From assembly GCA_025267735.1 (NCBI GenBank), contig CM046303.1, positions 38,019,380 through 38,083,379 of the forward strand: DNA of 64,000 bases, read 5' to 3'. The position numbers and the translations under genes were made by a program. The stretch comes from Mactra quadrangularis. Its lineage: Eukaryota; Mollusca; Bivalvia; Venerida; Mactridae. How positions within the stretch are numbered: position 1 is the stretch's first letter; every line of letters starts with the position of its first letter. Under the pieces are notes generated by a model. That model made no database searches, had not been told where the DNA came from, and saw only the letters and a list, made by a program, of their open reading frames with translations. This document shows, one piece after another, positions 22,101 through 31,651 of the stretch.

Positions 22101-25100
22101 ATCATAATACTAGATTTAGTTCTGAATCTTGTTTTAAAATTCCATCTGTAAAAGGTTTTGGAAAGAAGTCATTTGTGTACAATGGCTGTTACCTGTGGAA
22201 CCAGTTACCAACTGAAATAAAACATACCACCAATACTGAAACTTTTAAAAAACTAGTAAAAAACATTATTTTACCAAGTTGTAATAAATTCTGTGATATT
22301 TTATGACATTTTTTTGCCTGTGATAATCTTAATTTTGATCTTTTATAGTCCCTTATTTTTACTTACTTTAGTATTTCAAATGTTTTATGATAATTGGAAG
22401 TAAATTTAGCGTGTGCCTTGCTAGGACATGTATTCATTTATTTAAGGACCACAATGGAAACAAGGAAATTCTATTTCCTTTTTTGTGCTATCCTTAATAG
22501 ATGAAAATATGTCCTAGTACAATTAATGTACTATAATACAGTATTATTTATATTCTTTGTTTTTACTGTTTTAATCATTCTTGTGCTATGTATGTTGTTT
22601 TCATTTATTGAATAAACTCTATCTCTATCTCTAACTTTTTGTACTTAATTACTCTATTTTAACATCCATCGGTTCTGTCTCATATTGGCCGATGTTTTGT
22701 TAGCAGATGACCATCTAATTGTGTCATACCACTTTTGTTTGCGTTGGCCGTGTATTGAAAAATCAAGGGTATGGTGTCTCGGTATAACGCTTGTGCATTT
22801 TTTCGAGAGCTTCCTCTCTTCGTTGGTGTATTTGTTCTCTGAAGTGTGTGGAGGATTGTATTCTTTAAATGTATTGCAGTTTATAATGTATTGTTGACAA
22901 CAATTCATGATCAAAATTTAAGCGCTTCACCATTTGTAGTTGACTAAAGTCAGATCGTATTGTAGCAAAGATTTTCAAGTTTTGAGAGCGTCTTTGAAAT
23001 TCTCTCAGCGTCAAATTTCGCTATCTTACGTAAGAATGTTATGAAACGGTCCCAGTTCTTTATCAGTGACAAGTTAAAATTTGTAATTTCATTTACATGT
23101 ACTACATTGTAAGATAAAATTCCCCTATGGTCTAACATCAATATATTTGTAAGCCATGAAAATTGGAAACACACTTTTACACTTTCTTTGAATACATCAC
23201 GTTAATCATAATCATTTGGCATGTCATTGGATTAGATCTATAAATTATAAAACTACATTCTGATGTAATTTGTTTTAATGAAAATGTTTAATGAAAGTGA
23301 CGTATAATCTTCCTTTCATATGAAAAAAGGTGTAATAGTAATTATCCATACAAAGTTATTAATAATATGATTTAGAAATATGACAATGTAAAAATATTAA
23401 AAATTCAATGTTCAATTAGAGAGGCATTTTCTGAAAAAAATCTGTGGTCGACAACACAATTTTACATTAGAGAATTATCCCTAATTAAGTGTGTATATCA
23501 CATTAAATGTGTCTATTATTGGACATCATATTTATTGCGTGTACTATTTCTATTGTGTAAAGTTGTATTTTGGACATGTTGAAAATTATGAGTTTTAATT
23601 TACAGGGATATTTTATTATATTGATTTCAGACAATGTATAAATTAATTAATAAGGGATATTTGTTATCAAATAAAATTCGTTTCTTGTTTCGTGTGATTC
23701 TGATTGAAGTATCTGTTTGGCGCTGCACCAAATCAATCCCTTTGAAATTGATTACGAAAATAATGTTATAGGACAGTATAATTGACTTGTAATATCTTTT
23801 GAGGCTTGTGGTCACGAATAGGGCTTTAATCGATTTACTGAAAGTCTTATGCATTGTCTCTATGTCTATGTGTAAGTCATCTTAATAAGACTATGCAATA
23901 CATATCTATATATATATTATGATATTTGATCGACACCCGATCTAAGTAAATTATTTTTTATCCACAGTTCAACAATTAAAAACATCACAAGAGATGAACG
24001 CTGGAACAAATGGAAGTAAAATAAATATGGTAACACAATCCAATGGAGACTTACCGGAAGTAACTGGTAATTATAATTAACATACGTTATGGAATAGTGT
24101 TTGTAAAGTGTTGAAATGCCATTGCGATTGTATTTTTGTCAGTCTTTACAATTTTTACCAAACAAATGATGTAGCTCAATTCCATTGAGTTTTTGTTGTA
24201 TGTTATTAACCGAACAAAGGATGCTGCAAAATTTTACTATAATTTTATTTTTTCTACCAAACTAAGGATGCTGCACATTTGTTTGGTGTTACTTTTGTAT
24301 GCTTTTCAACCAGATTGAGGATGTAATTTAATTCTGTTTTGCTTTGTTTGTTTGCTGTTTGTTGGGTTTAACGCCGTTGCGACACATTGTACATGTTATA
24401 TAACGGCAGTCAGTCAACATACTCACTCCTCCCGGAATGGCAAATCTCTGGATTTAGCAGTTTACGAACTACTAAGCGCATACTTTTGTCAGTGGCTGAC
24501 GACTGTCCTACAAAATTTTAATTCATTGGTAGGAGGGGAATAATCGTATAAATAATTTCATGACCGAGATCCACGAAAGTATGCCCCCCAGGAATCAACC
24601 CAACGACCCTTCGATCAGTAGACTTGCGTACTACCAACTACTGGTTAGCCGGTTGGCTCTGTTTTTTGTACTTTTTTCAGACTAGGGATGCTGCATTATT
24701 TTACTTTGCTTTGTGTATGTTATCTACCACACTGGGCCCCTGCCTAATTTTATTATTTTTATGTTTTTAACCAGAAAAAAGATGCTGATTTCTTAGTCTA
24801 TTACTTTGGTATGCTTTTACTATATCCTGAGCAAAATATTTAAGCAATAATTATTGGTTATTTAACTGTACAATACGGAAATGTATACGGTCGAGTACCC
24901 AGCTTGAAAAGTCATATTAGACGAGCCAATAGACCAATAATCGTTTTTTTCGTTTCAGTTTCACCAAAAGTAAAGAGCAAACGCAAGCCACATAGACCGT
25001 GTCCATATTGCAAGAGTGATAAATCTGCTCTAACCAAACATTTAAGTGTAAAACATGCAAATGAAGCTGAAGTGAAACACGCATTATCATTACCAAAACA

Positions 25101-28100
25101 AGAAAGAAATAGGGCATTTTTGTTATTGAAACGAAAGGGAATTACTTAAAAAAATATGGAAATTCTCTGTAGCACATCGGATAACTGCAAAAATGATAAT
25201 CTAATCATTGAACGGAGCAAAACTGGTAAATCTGCAAATAATGATGTCATTTATTGTTCGAAATGTTTTGGTTTCTTTTCTAAAGAGTACTTCTATCGAC
25301 ATAGACGGATATGTCACTTTTCTGAAATTTCAACGTACTTGCCAGTTGCCATTTCACCACAGAAGCCAACAAGCTTTAATACAAATGACCCTAGCAGTTT
25401 GGCATTTAATTCTGAAATATTAAATTCCTTTCATGACGATCAGGTTGGTTAAATATGTCGGAGTGAAACAATCATAAAAGAATACGGACTTCGGAAGTTT
25501 AATAGACTCCAAACTCGACGAAATATTTCTCATTATGATGAAAAGAAAACGATTATACGTTCTGAAATGAGAAGATTGGGACATCTTTACAAAGAATTTA
25601 AAGACATTTGCGATGAAAATAAAAAAAAATATACCTCAGTAGCAGACATGTTAAGAAGAGATCGTTATTCCATCCTAGAAGGATCTATTGAAAAGCTTAC
25701 AACCAACGATGATGGTTCAATTAAACCCGGTGCGCGTAAAGATTATGGTTATTTAATAAAACGACTTTGCAAGTATCTTCATGGTGTATACTCGGTACAA
25801 AAAGAAGACAAACTAGTGAATGAATTAAATAAATTTCTCGACGTCTTAAATCATTATTGGGGAGATCTTGTAGGAGAAGCAGAATTCGCTCTTGCTCACA
25901 AAAGACAAACAGTATTACGGAAGCCTATGAATTTGCCAAATGAAGACGATGTTAAAACCTTAAGGACATTTATGTTATCAAAATTGAAAGAACTAACTGA
26001 AGATGAATACGTGTTTGTGTCAGCAGAAGAATTTAAATTGTTGAGGGATGTTGTTGTAAGCGGGTTAACATTGTTCAATGCTCGGCGCGGAGGAGAACCA
26101 AGCCGCTTAACTGTTGAACAGTGGGACGAAGCGAAACGTGGATGTTGGGTAGGCGGAACTGAAAACATAGACGATCCACTTGAGAAATCGTTACTAGGGA
26201 AGTTTAAAGTAACATACCAAACTGGTAAAGGTGGGAAGTTAGTACCTATGCTTATATTTGAAGACTGTTGGGTAGCACTTGACACTTTATGTGACAAAAA
26301 TATCAGAAAGCAAAATGGCGTTCATCCAGAAAACAATTATGTATTTCCACTCATGCAATACTCAACAAAGCATGTTTCTGGTTGGAAATCTGTCAACGAC
26401 TGTTGCTCTCTTTCAAAAGTAGGTAAATCAATAACGGCCACTAACATGAGGCACTATATGGCCACAATTTACGCAGGTTTAGAAATCCCAGAATCTGAGA
26501 GACGTTTTATTCACATATGGGACACAGTGCTGCAATCAACAAGCATATATATCAAAGTCCTTTAGCTCATCAAGAAATCACTAAAGTCGGCAAATTTCTG
26601 GAAGAAGTTGATAAAGGTGAGCACGACTCCTATCACAATTGAATATTTCATTTGTACCAAAAACTATCATTTCCATGTTCATTCACGACATTGTATTATT
26701 AACAAAAGCAGTAATTTATTAAGGCTAAAATATGTGATACTGAATGTAACAACAATTCTCTGTATTAACATACACTTTCCTTACACAATACTTCCTGTAC
26801 AATTACAATTGCTATCAATTTCAAGTTGAAGTGGAAGCAAAGGTCATTCGTCCAAAACTTTGTTCTAAGTATTTTTAAGAATGAATTTCATATCATGGAT
26901 GATTAGGTTATTTCATATCCAGAAGGAAATGTACTAATTTCAAAATTAAAAACATTTATTAATAAACAGCTTTGTGCAATCTTCTGAAATTCTATTCAGT
27001 GTAACTTAAATTATGAATATGTGATCAAACTTCTTAAGGCCTATGTATAAAACGTATTAAGTATAAATGTTGATAACAAGTTCTGTTCAGTGCAAATTAA
27101 TCGCAATAAGCGTACAGGTTAACTTTCTTCATATGCGTGTTTTCACATATTATATATATATATATTAATGAACCCGACTGCAAGGTAACAACTACATGCC
27201 AAACTTATTCCTATATGCGCTTTTGGCAGCTCCAGTTAAATAATTTGCTAAAAATAATTAAAGTATCCAGAAATGCAAAATAAATATGAATTTCGTGTCA
27301 CACTTTCTTCCATTCAACCTTCAATAATATCCAGTTTTGAAATTTATTTTCTATCTAGTTTAACCAAAATAAGAAATGAAATTGATTATTATACTTCAGG
27401 CCATCATTGTTTACCACACACAGAGCAGCTTAAAGAAATGGATGATGAACCAATTGATATGGAAACAGAAGATATTTCCGAACAAGGAATAGATCATAAT
27501 CAAACAATTGGTAATGAATATTGTGTGCTTGTAAAACCGATTATCCAAACCTAATTTGTAAAATGACTAATGATGCAAGCCAACAGGACAAATGAAGCAA
27601 AGATAGATTATACAAGCTCAACAAAAAGTATTGTCTAGGAGCCTATTAGCCCACCCTCAGTATTTCTTCTGCATTCATTCTTTTTCAGAGTCAGGACACA
27701 TTGAGTGTTGTACTTCTTGTTCTTTGCTAGATTTGTCGTTTTTATCTTATCGAAATGGTTTCCCTTTAACAGTTCTGCTAGTGTACATCTTGGCATATTT
27801 TGAATACTTCGCGCATGTATTAACTATAGCAAATGCGTTTCAGGCTTAAAAATTCAATACTCGGACCTGACGTTGACAATTTTGTGGCGTATTGGAAATA
27901 GCATAAATAATTATTCGTATTGACTTTGGTCTTGCATTCTTGTACGTCTTGAGATTTTTAAACGGCAGAATGTTTACTTTCTTGTGTATGTAAACAAATT
28001 AAATTTGATGTTGAAATTGAGATTACTATATACTCGTGTTTTTTCAGCTCAGCTACCTATATCAATAAAAAGTGAGGAGAGCCGTGGTCAAAGAGTTGAT

Positions 28101-30631
28101 AGTGTTCAAGAGGATGATGACAAACATTCTACCATAATACAAGCTGATAAGCCCTACTCAAGTGATTATGAAGTTGATGGAAACAAAGCTACGACAGAAC
28201 GAGAACAATATGTCAAAGATCATGCTACCATACCACAGTCTGATAAGCCCCACTCGAGTGATTATAAATCTGATGGAAACAAAGCTACGACAGAACGAGA
28301 ACAATACGTCAAAGATTATGCTACCATACCACAGGCTGATATGTCCCACTCAAGTAATAATGCTTCTAAAGGAAGCAATGCTTCGAAACAAACTGAAAAA
28401 GGTGCTGAGTTAACCTTACACATTTTCACACTTAATTAAACGTAGAAAGTATATTCATGTCAAAATTATTATTATTCTACGATAAAATAAGAGAGTTATT
28501 GATTTTGCCTTATCATTTGGATCTATTTGAATTTCAAATGCATTTTCCTCAGTAATTGTTCAAATTTTGTCAAAACCTGTAATCATAGTTCAGTTATTTG
28601 TAGAAACAATTTCGTCAAACCAGCTTTTGACAATTGTTCTTATAGCTTTTACTTTTATTCGTTAACCGGACTTTATTAATTTTGCAGGAAGACAGTATCG
28701 CCCGTGGCTACAACAAGACACATTGCGGATAAAACAGTACTTCCGCAAATATATTTATTCATATGATACTGTAGATGGAAACAAAGGTCAATTGCCAAGT
28801 AGGTATCTTTATTATCAAGTAATTATAGGTTACATACCACTAAATGGTAACCGGAAGTGAGCATTTACCGGAAGTAGAAAGTGTGACATTATTTATTTTT
28901 TGAGAGTGCATGGATACCTCATTTGTGGTGCTTTTTAATATTGAAGAGTATGTATGTCTTTGACAATGCTTTTCCTATGAAAGTATGCAAAAATTCAATG
29001 GATCTGGTTTGTTTAGTCGCGAAAACTGGTTAAAAGGGGAGATGACTCTGTACGGCTGGTGAAGAGTTAAAAACCAGGACATTTTCAGGGTAGGAACTTT
29101 CAATCGAAATTTATTTTCTTATAAGTAAGTAACTTTTTTTCTAATACTGATCATTTTGAGGGGAATAGATAGATCTTTCAGCCTATATATGGTTTGGGGT
29201 ATCTTACGTACCTTGGTCATAGTGTAATTTGTCATTGAAAATGAGACTTTTTATATACAACAAAGAAGGATTTTATTTAGTGGTATGTAACCTTATATAC
29301 AATAGTTGTTAAAAAGTAATATAGTGTCATATGGACAAATGAGACATGTTACTGGTGCCACATACAATACAATGCGTGTTTTATGATTTTAAATTACTTT
29401 TTACGATGAACCGTCAGAAATAAATCATATTACTGTTTCTAAAGAATACATCAACGAATTATTTCAAAACATTCCAGTATGTAGATTATGTTAGTCATGT
29501 GGAATAACAATCTCTATTTTAATGTTGAGTTGTATTGTAAAGTTTAAATCTCAGACGCAAATAGAAACAATTGCTTCGGAACGTCGATCATTACTTACGT
29601 AAATAAATTGCATCAAATATGCTTAACTTTAAAATTCTTACAGGTATACATGAAATAAGAACATTTTTGGCAGAAAATCCTACGGTAGATGCTAGTCTGC
29701 CGATTAGAAATAGAATTTACCGATTGCGGTCGAAAATATTTAATGAAAGGAAATTAGCAAGGGAAGGAATGAAAAGATCTGCAGGTAATGTTTTATTTTT
29801 ATTTTTAGCACAATTACTAAACTGTACGCTGATAATTGTCAAATATCGTGTTTTTGCTTAAAACTTAGGCAAACGATAATCGATTTTTAAACGCGATATT
29901 GAATATAGACAGTTCAGGTTTTCGGCCGAAAGTCTAAAAATCAGTAATTAAAGAGTTACTCTAGGTCTTATATGAAATAGCTTCGGTGATATTGATGTCA
30001 ATTTCGGTCAGATAAAAATGGCTGTCCGTTTAGACCGGAAAAGGTACGCTGAATTAAAAGTAAGTGCAATACTTCAAAACTTGTGCAGTGATGAAATTCT
30101 AATATATCAATAGAACATTTTATTAATTCGATGGAAAGTGAGAACCATCAGAATATTCTCAATTTATCAATGTTTATTTATCATACTTTTGATTTAAGAA
30201 ATGAATATGTAAGCGACTGATTTTTTTATAATTTGTATCATCTTTTATATCAGTCTACTAAAACATAGGAAAAATACGTCGTACATCGTAAAAACTATCT
30301 CATTCGACAAAGATGTTGTTTGTAGACTTGAATTTAACCTAATCCGTAACTCAAATATTTTTGTGTTTCTTTTTGATGTGTCATTTTTTTCTAGCAATAT
30401 GAAGAAGAAATACCATATCAACATTATTCAGAAAGAATATTAAGGCTTTATTCAATTACAAAAGTTTAGTACTTATGTTTGATATTTTCAGGTGCATCAC
30501 ACTCAAGAACTGATAAATTGTCTGAACAAAACAAGAAATATACTGAAAACAAAATAGATAAAACAACTTCTGAGAAAATGATCAATAATAATATAGAACG
30601 TTATCATCATAAAGAAGTTATAAAAAAGTGA
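16051..30631 (+). CDS. Multi-exon gene: cassettes, recombinase-like, SANT-like modules
   Basis: Exon chain inferred from acceptor/donor pairs and one continuous reading phase: A 16051-16149, B 17272-17370, C 18320-18415, D 18785-18877, E 23968-24066, F 24959-26616, G 27424-27510, H 28048-28401, I 28688-28798, J 29644-29784, K 30492-30631 (TGA 30629-30631; AATAAA 30656). Every junction is phase 1, and all internal exons except lesioned F are multiples of three. No start codon or 5' exon was found; they lie upstream, hidden by the Gypsy insertion or outside the window. Exon F carries zinc motifs and a tyrosine-recombinase fold, I plus J a SANT/Myb-like module, A-E related small cassettes. The product is probably nuclear and DNA-binding (inference). 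Whether it is a live gene that skips F or a pseudogene is open. Not a named family to me. Confidence 0.6.
16150..17271. other. Intron A-B with ~111-bp tandem repeats
   Basis: Contains about three tandem copies of a ~111-bp unit between about 16487 and 16780; the marker GACATGCTTTATAC recurs at 16497, 16609 and 16720, and TCGGCTCGATATTCGATGAA recurs with it. Diverged relatives of the unit are at 16832-16910 and 17760-17925. From about 16880 the sequence is also half of the larger duplication described separately. Confidence 0.75.
17272..17370 (+). CDS. Cassette exon B
   Basis: Acceptor GTTTTCACAG, donor GTATTTAT, phase 1-1, 99 nt, 33 codons: (A)QKLVASQVEYNDSNDDG and TNTGAYFNEELPEFTG. Acidic and polar, without a recognised fold. 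It is the tandem partner of exon C. Confidence 0.75.
18320..18415 (+). CDS. Cassette exon C
   Basis: Acceptor GTTTTCACAG, donor GTATTTAT, phase 1-1, 96 nt: (A)QKLVASQVEYNDYNDG and TTMDAYFNEELPELTG. Against exon B it has one in-frame codon deletion and eight substitutions, giving five amino-acid changes (S/Y, N/T, T/M, G/D, F/L) and one silent change. The flanking introns are almost identical. Confidence 0.75.
18785..18877 (+). CDS. Cassette exon D
   Basis: Acceptor AAATTTTCACAG, donor GTAATTAT, phase 1-1, 93 nt: (A)QPLVEEQNQCTGPEDGQ and ITMVVDSNLDLQTG. It keeps the Q-x-L-V start, the CTG and ITMV/TSMV positions shared with exon A, and the terminal TG. Confidence 0.7.
18878..19487. other. Intron D-E, first part; nothing recognised
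   Basis: AT-rich intron sequence before the SINE at about 19488. Confidence 0.4.
19488..19692 (-). repeat. SINE, family 1 (copy 1)
   Basis: Aligns with 48236-48446 across the block GGCCAGCTCTTCCTACTATA, TATCACCAGTACTAACT and ACTCATGT..GG.ATGACCT. The tRNA-like head is on the minus strand: read that way, GTGGGGTAGTAG (A-box-like), TGTCTGACTTC, and the B box GGGTTCGAACC. It sits inside the intron after cassette exon D. Confidence 0.75.
19875..22640 (+). mobile_element. CR1/L2-like LINE, 5'-truncated and decayed
   Basis: Non-LTR retrotransposon lying in the D-E intron. It begins within the end of the endonuclease domain (FTQLISDFTRICDLSSS, then IDLILVSD, SGVLNVG) and runs through a linker, the reverse transcriptase and the C-terminal domain (LDYACSVWYFS, VELNWLPVEKRV, WNQLPTEIK). 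The 3' end has AATAAA at 22611 followed by (CTCTAT)n at 22617-22634. CR1/L2/jockey-type placement rests on the YADDS motif, the [14 protein letters not shown] motif and the C-terminal pattern. Confidence 0.88.
19897..22306 (+). pseudogene. LINE endonuclease-reverse transcriptase ORF, broken
   Basis: Reverse transcriptase of target-primed retrotransposition. Recognisable in order: endonuclease C-terminus to about 20035; linker (IAPVRELKIKQRTAPWIT); RT start SSSKATGLDNIPCRFIKDG; YRPVSILS; FQSGFRTSYSTDTC; catalytic [28 protein letters not shown]; catalytic YADDSAILV at about 21447; C-terminal domain to TGA 22304-22306. Lesions: frameshift near 20040, stops at 20768, 21017, 21196 and about 21537, and at least one frameshift between 21640 and 21800. 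Both catalytic aspartate motifs are still readable although the frame is dead. Confidence 0.9.
22641..23967. other. Intron D-E, last part; nothing recognised
   Basis: Short opposing frames at 22654-22914 show no known motif. No tRNA boxes or element ends seen. Confidence 0.4.
23968..24066 (+). CDS. Cassette exon E
   Basis: Acceptor TTTATCCACAG, donor GTAATTAT, phase 1-1, 99 nt: (V)QQLKTSQEMNAGTNGSK and INMVTQSNGDLPEVTG. The INMV position corresponds to TSMV in A and ITMV in D, and DLPEVTG to ELPEFTG in B, which supports a common origin of all five cassettes. Confidence 0.7.
24352..24662 (-). repeat. SINE, family 2 (copy 1)
   Basis: 24360-24545 aligns with 55022-55175 (ATATAACGGCAGTCAGTCAAC versus ATATCACAGCGGTCAGTCCAC, CTCTGGATTWAGC, AACTACTAAG/GGYGCATACTT, CAGTGRCTKACGACTG). 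The right part, read on the minus strand, has a tRNA-like head (GGCTAACCAGTAGTTGG and a B-box-like GGGTTGATTCC). It lies in the intron before exon F. Confidence 0.7.
24959..26616 (+). pseudogene. Exon F: zinc motifs plus tyrosine-recombinase domain, lesioned
   Basis: Acceptor TTCGTTTCAG, donor GTGAGC. The N-terminal part has two zinc-finger-like motifs: CPYC...KHLSVKH (first 30 residues) and CSKCFGFF...HRRICH (about residues 95-120). After a helical region (KTIIRSEMRRLGHLYKEF, DILE-like and core-binding helices) comes a tyrosine-recombinase catalytic domain: box I Arg in LFNARRGGEPSRL, box II TNMRHYMATIYA, box III HHMGHSAAIN, and the presumed nucleophile Tyr in KHIYQSP. Lesions: TAA at 25147 and 25450, and a 1-nt deletion near 26516 that puts box III out of frame (length 1,658, not a multiple of 3). 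I associate this architecture with zinc-finger/recombinase proteins of fish and marine invertebrates, possibly Crypton-related; that link is from memory. Confidence 0.8.
26617..27423. other. Intron F-G; nothing recognised
   Basis: AT-rich with a short (TA)n tract near 27153-27166. No other feature seen. Confidence 0.45.
27424..27510 (+). CDS. Exon G, acidic linker
   Basis: Acceptor TACCACACACAG, donor GTAATG, phase 1-1, 87 nt. It encodes (E)QLKEMDDEPIDMETEDI and SEQGIDHNQTIG, strongly acidic. The Q-L start and final G resemble the cassette exons weakly. It would join in frame to exon E if exon F were skipped. Confidence 0.6.
28048..28401 (+). CDS. Exon H, with 96-bp internal repeats
   Basis: Acceptor GTTTTTTCAG, donor GTGCTG, phase 1-1, 354 nt (118 codons). 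It begins (A)QLPISIKSEESRG. Two full copies and a partial third of a 32-residue unit follow, starting at GAT 28146, 28242 and 28338 (exactly 96 bp apart): DKPxSSDYxxDGNKATTERE, then QYVKDxATIPQ. Polar, probably disordered. The unit length equals that of the cassette exons, so fusion of cassettes is possible, though the sequences are not clearly alike. Confidence 0.65.
28402..28687. other. Intron H-I; nothing recognised
   Basis: AT-rich, ending in TTAATTTTGCAG. Confidence 0.45.
28688..28798 (+). CDS. Exon I, first half of SANT/Myb-like module
   Basis: Acceptor TTAATTTTGCAG, donor GTAGGT, phase 1-1, 111 nt: (G)RQYRPWLQQDTLRIKQYF, RKYIYSYDTVDGNKGQLPS. The pattern W-x-x-x-D...I-x-x-Y/F-F-x-x-Y/I resembles the start of SANT/Myb-type DNA- or histone-binding domains. 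A second copy of this exon with the same length and phase lies at 31541-31651. Confidence 0.65.
28799..29643. other. Intron I-J; nothing recognised
   Basis: AT-rich. Two copies of CCGGAAGT near 28850-28880 are ETS-like by sequence only. Confidence 0.4.
29644..29784 (+). CDS. Exon J, second half of SANT/Myb-like module
   Basis: Acceptor ATTCTTACAG, donor GTAATG, phase 1-1, 141 nt: (S)IHEIRTFLAENPTVDASLP and IRNRIYRLRSKIFNERK. With exon I this gives a helix-rich, basic domain ending in a recognition-helix-like RNRIYRLRSKI. Its partner for the orphan exon at 31541 was not found in the window. Confidence 0.65.
30492..30631 (+). CDS. Exon K, terminal exon
   Basis: Acceptor TGATATTTTCAG, phase 1, runs to TGA 30629-30631. 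It encodes (G)ASHSRTDKLSEQNKKYTEN and a Lys/Asn-rich tail ending RYHHKEVIKK. A poly(A) signal AATAAA stands 25 bases past the stop at 30656-30661. The basic tail would suit a nuclear protein. Confidence 0.6.
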
Positions 30632-30655
30632 CAAAACATCAGGTTAAGTACTAGA

Positions 30656-30661
30656 AATAAA
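30656..30661 (+). terminator. Poly(A) signal for the exon A-K gene
   Basis: AATAAA 25 nt after the exon K stop. Close spacing is acceptable but leaves a very short 3' UTR; transcripts would settle whether it is used. Confidence 0.4.
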
Positions 30662-31540
30662 TTCAATTTAAAATACATATTAAATTTGTCCATTTAGGAT
30701 GCTAAAGATCTCTTGTAATTATTTATAGGTAATTGTATTTTTAGAAAGAAGAATTAAAAAATTTAGTTGAATTAATTATGAATTATTCATACGTTCGATT
30801 GACAATGTACAAGCCTCACCTAAAATATCTTTTAACAGAAAAATATTATATTGACAAGGAACAGCAAATGCCTTATAGCAACCATGTGCGATAATAATTA
30901 CGCTATTATATCATTGCAACCGCCAATGATATTCAATGGGTCTTTTTAAGATAGAGCGTCATTCCCATAATCATTTCTGACCAAATATAGAATAATATTA
31001 TGGCTTTTAAGTGACAATATAACTATGCCTATTCATCGTTTAAACAACATTTCAATTATTCACATTTTCCACTCTTATGTTCGGCTTTCAATGACATTTT
31101 CTTTATTTGCATTCATTCTTTTACTCGTGAAGTGACGAGAAATTCACGTTGATAGGAAATTATCAGCGTTAATATACTTTAAGAATTCATGGAAGGGCAC
31201 AGATTAACGCTGACAAGAATTGCACCAAGATAAGCCGTTTCTAAATTAAGCATATTGATTATGTTTTAGTCAATTGTAATATAATTATAAATGCTCTCAT
31301 TTATACATAAGTTGATCTTGCTTTTTTACCAAAATTGGTATGAATTCTCATAAATGTGCTTAAAAGATGCTTGAAATTGAAAATCATTTACCCCGGTGGC
31401 GGTCGGCACGGTTTTGACTCGTAACCGTGCTGAACAACAATGGTTTATATATTAAAGATCAGTGTATTTTCAATTCCTTGCATTTAGCCTTTGATAAATG
31501 TATTTATGGTTTATATCATTATCAGTATTTCTTGATACAG
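30662..31540. other. Intergenic or intron; nothing recognised
   Basis: AT-rich up to the acceptor of the orphan SANT-like exon. Confidence 0.4.
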
Positions 31541-31651
31541 TTCGTACATATAACCCTTGGAAAGAAGAAGACACTATTCTAATCAAAGAATACTTCAAGA
31601 GGTACATATTTTCTAACATGGATCTTGATACAAACAAAGGTCAATTACCTA
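31541..31651 (+). CDS. Orphan duplicate of exon I (SANT-like half)
   Basis: Acceptor TTCTTGATACAG, donor GTAAGT, phase 1-1, 111 nt, the same as exon I. It encodes (V)RTYNPWKEEDTILIKEYF, KRYIFSNMDLDTNKGQLPS. It keeps Y-x-P-W, the acidic pair, the I-K-x-Y-F helix and NKGQLPS, and its KEEDTILI is closer to a classical SANT/Myb helix 1 than exon I. It lies downstream of the terminal exon K, so it belongs to a neighbouring paralogous gene or is a leftover of tandem duplication. Confidence 0.65.

Noticed and set aside
28850..28885. Promoter with paired ETS sites (CCGGAAGT twice)
   Set aside because: It lies inside an intron, and CCGGAAG words also occur by chance within the cassette exons; no other promoter signal.
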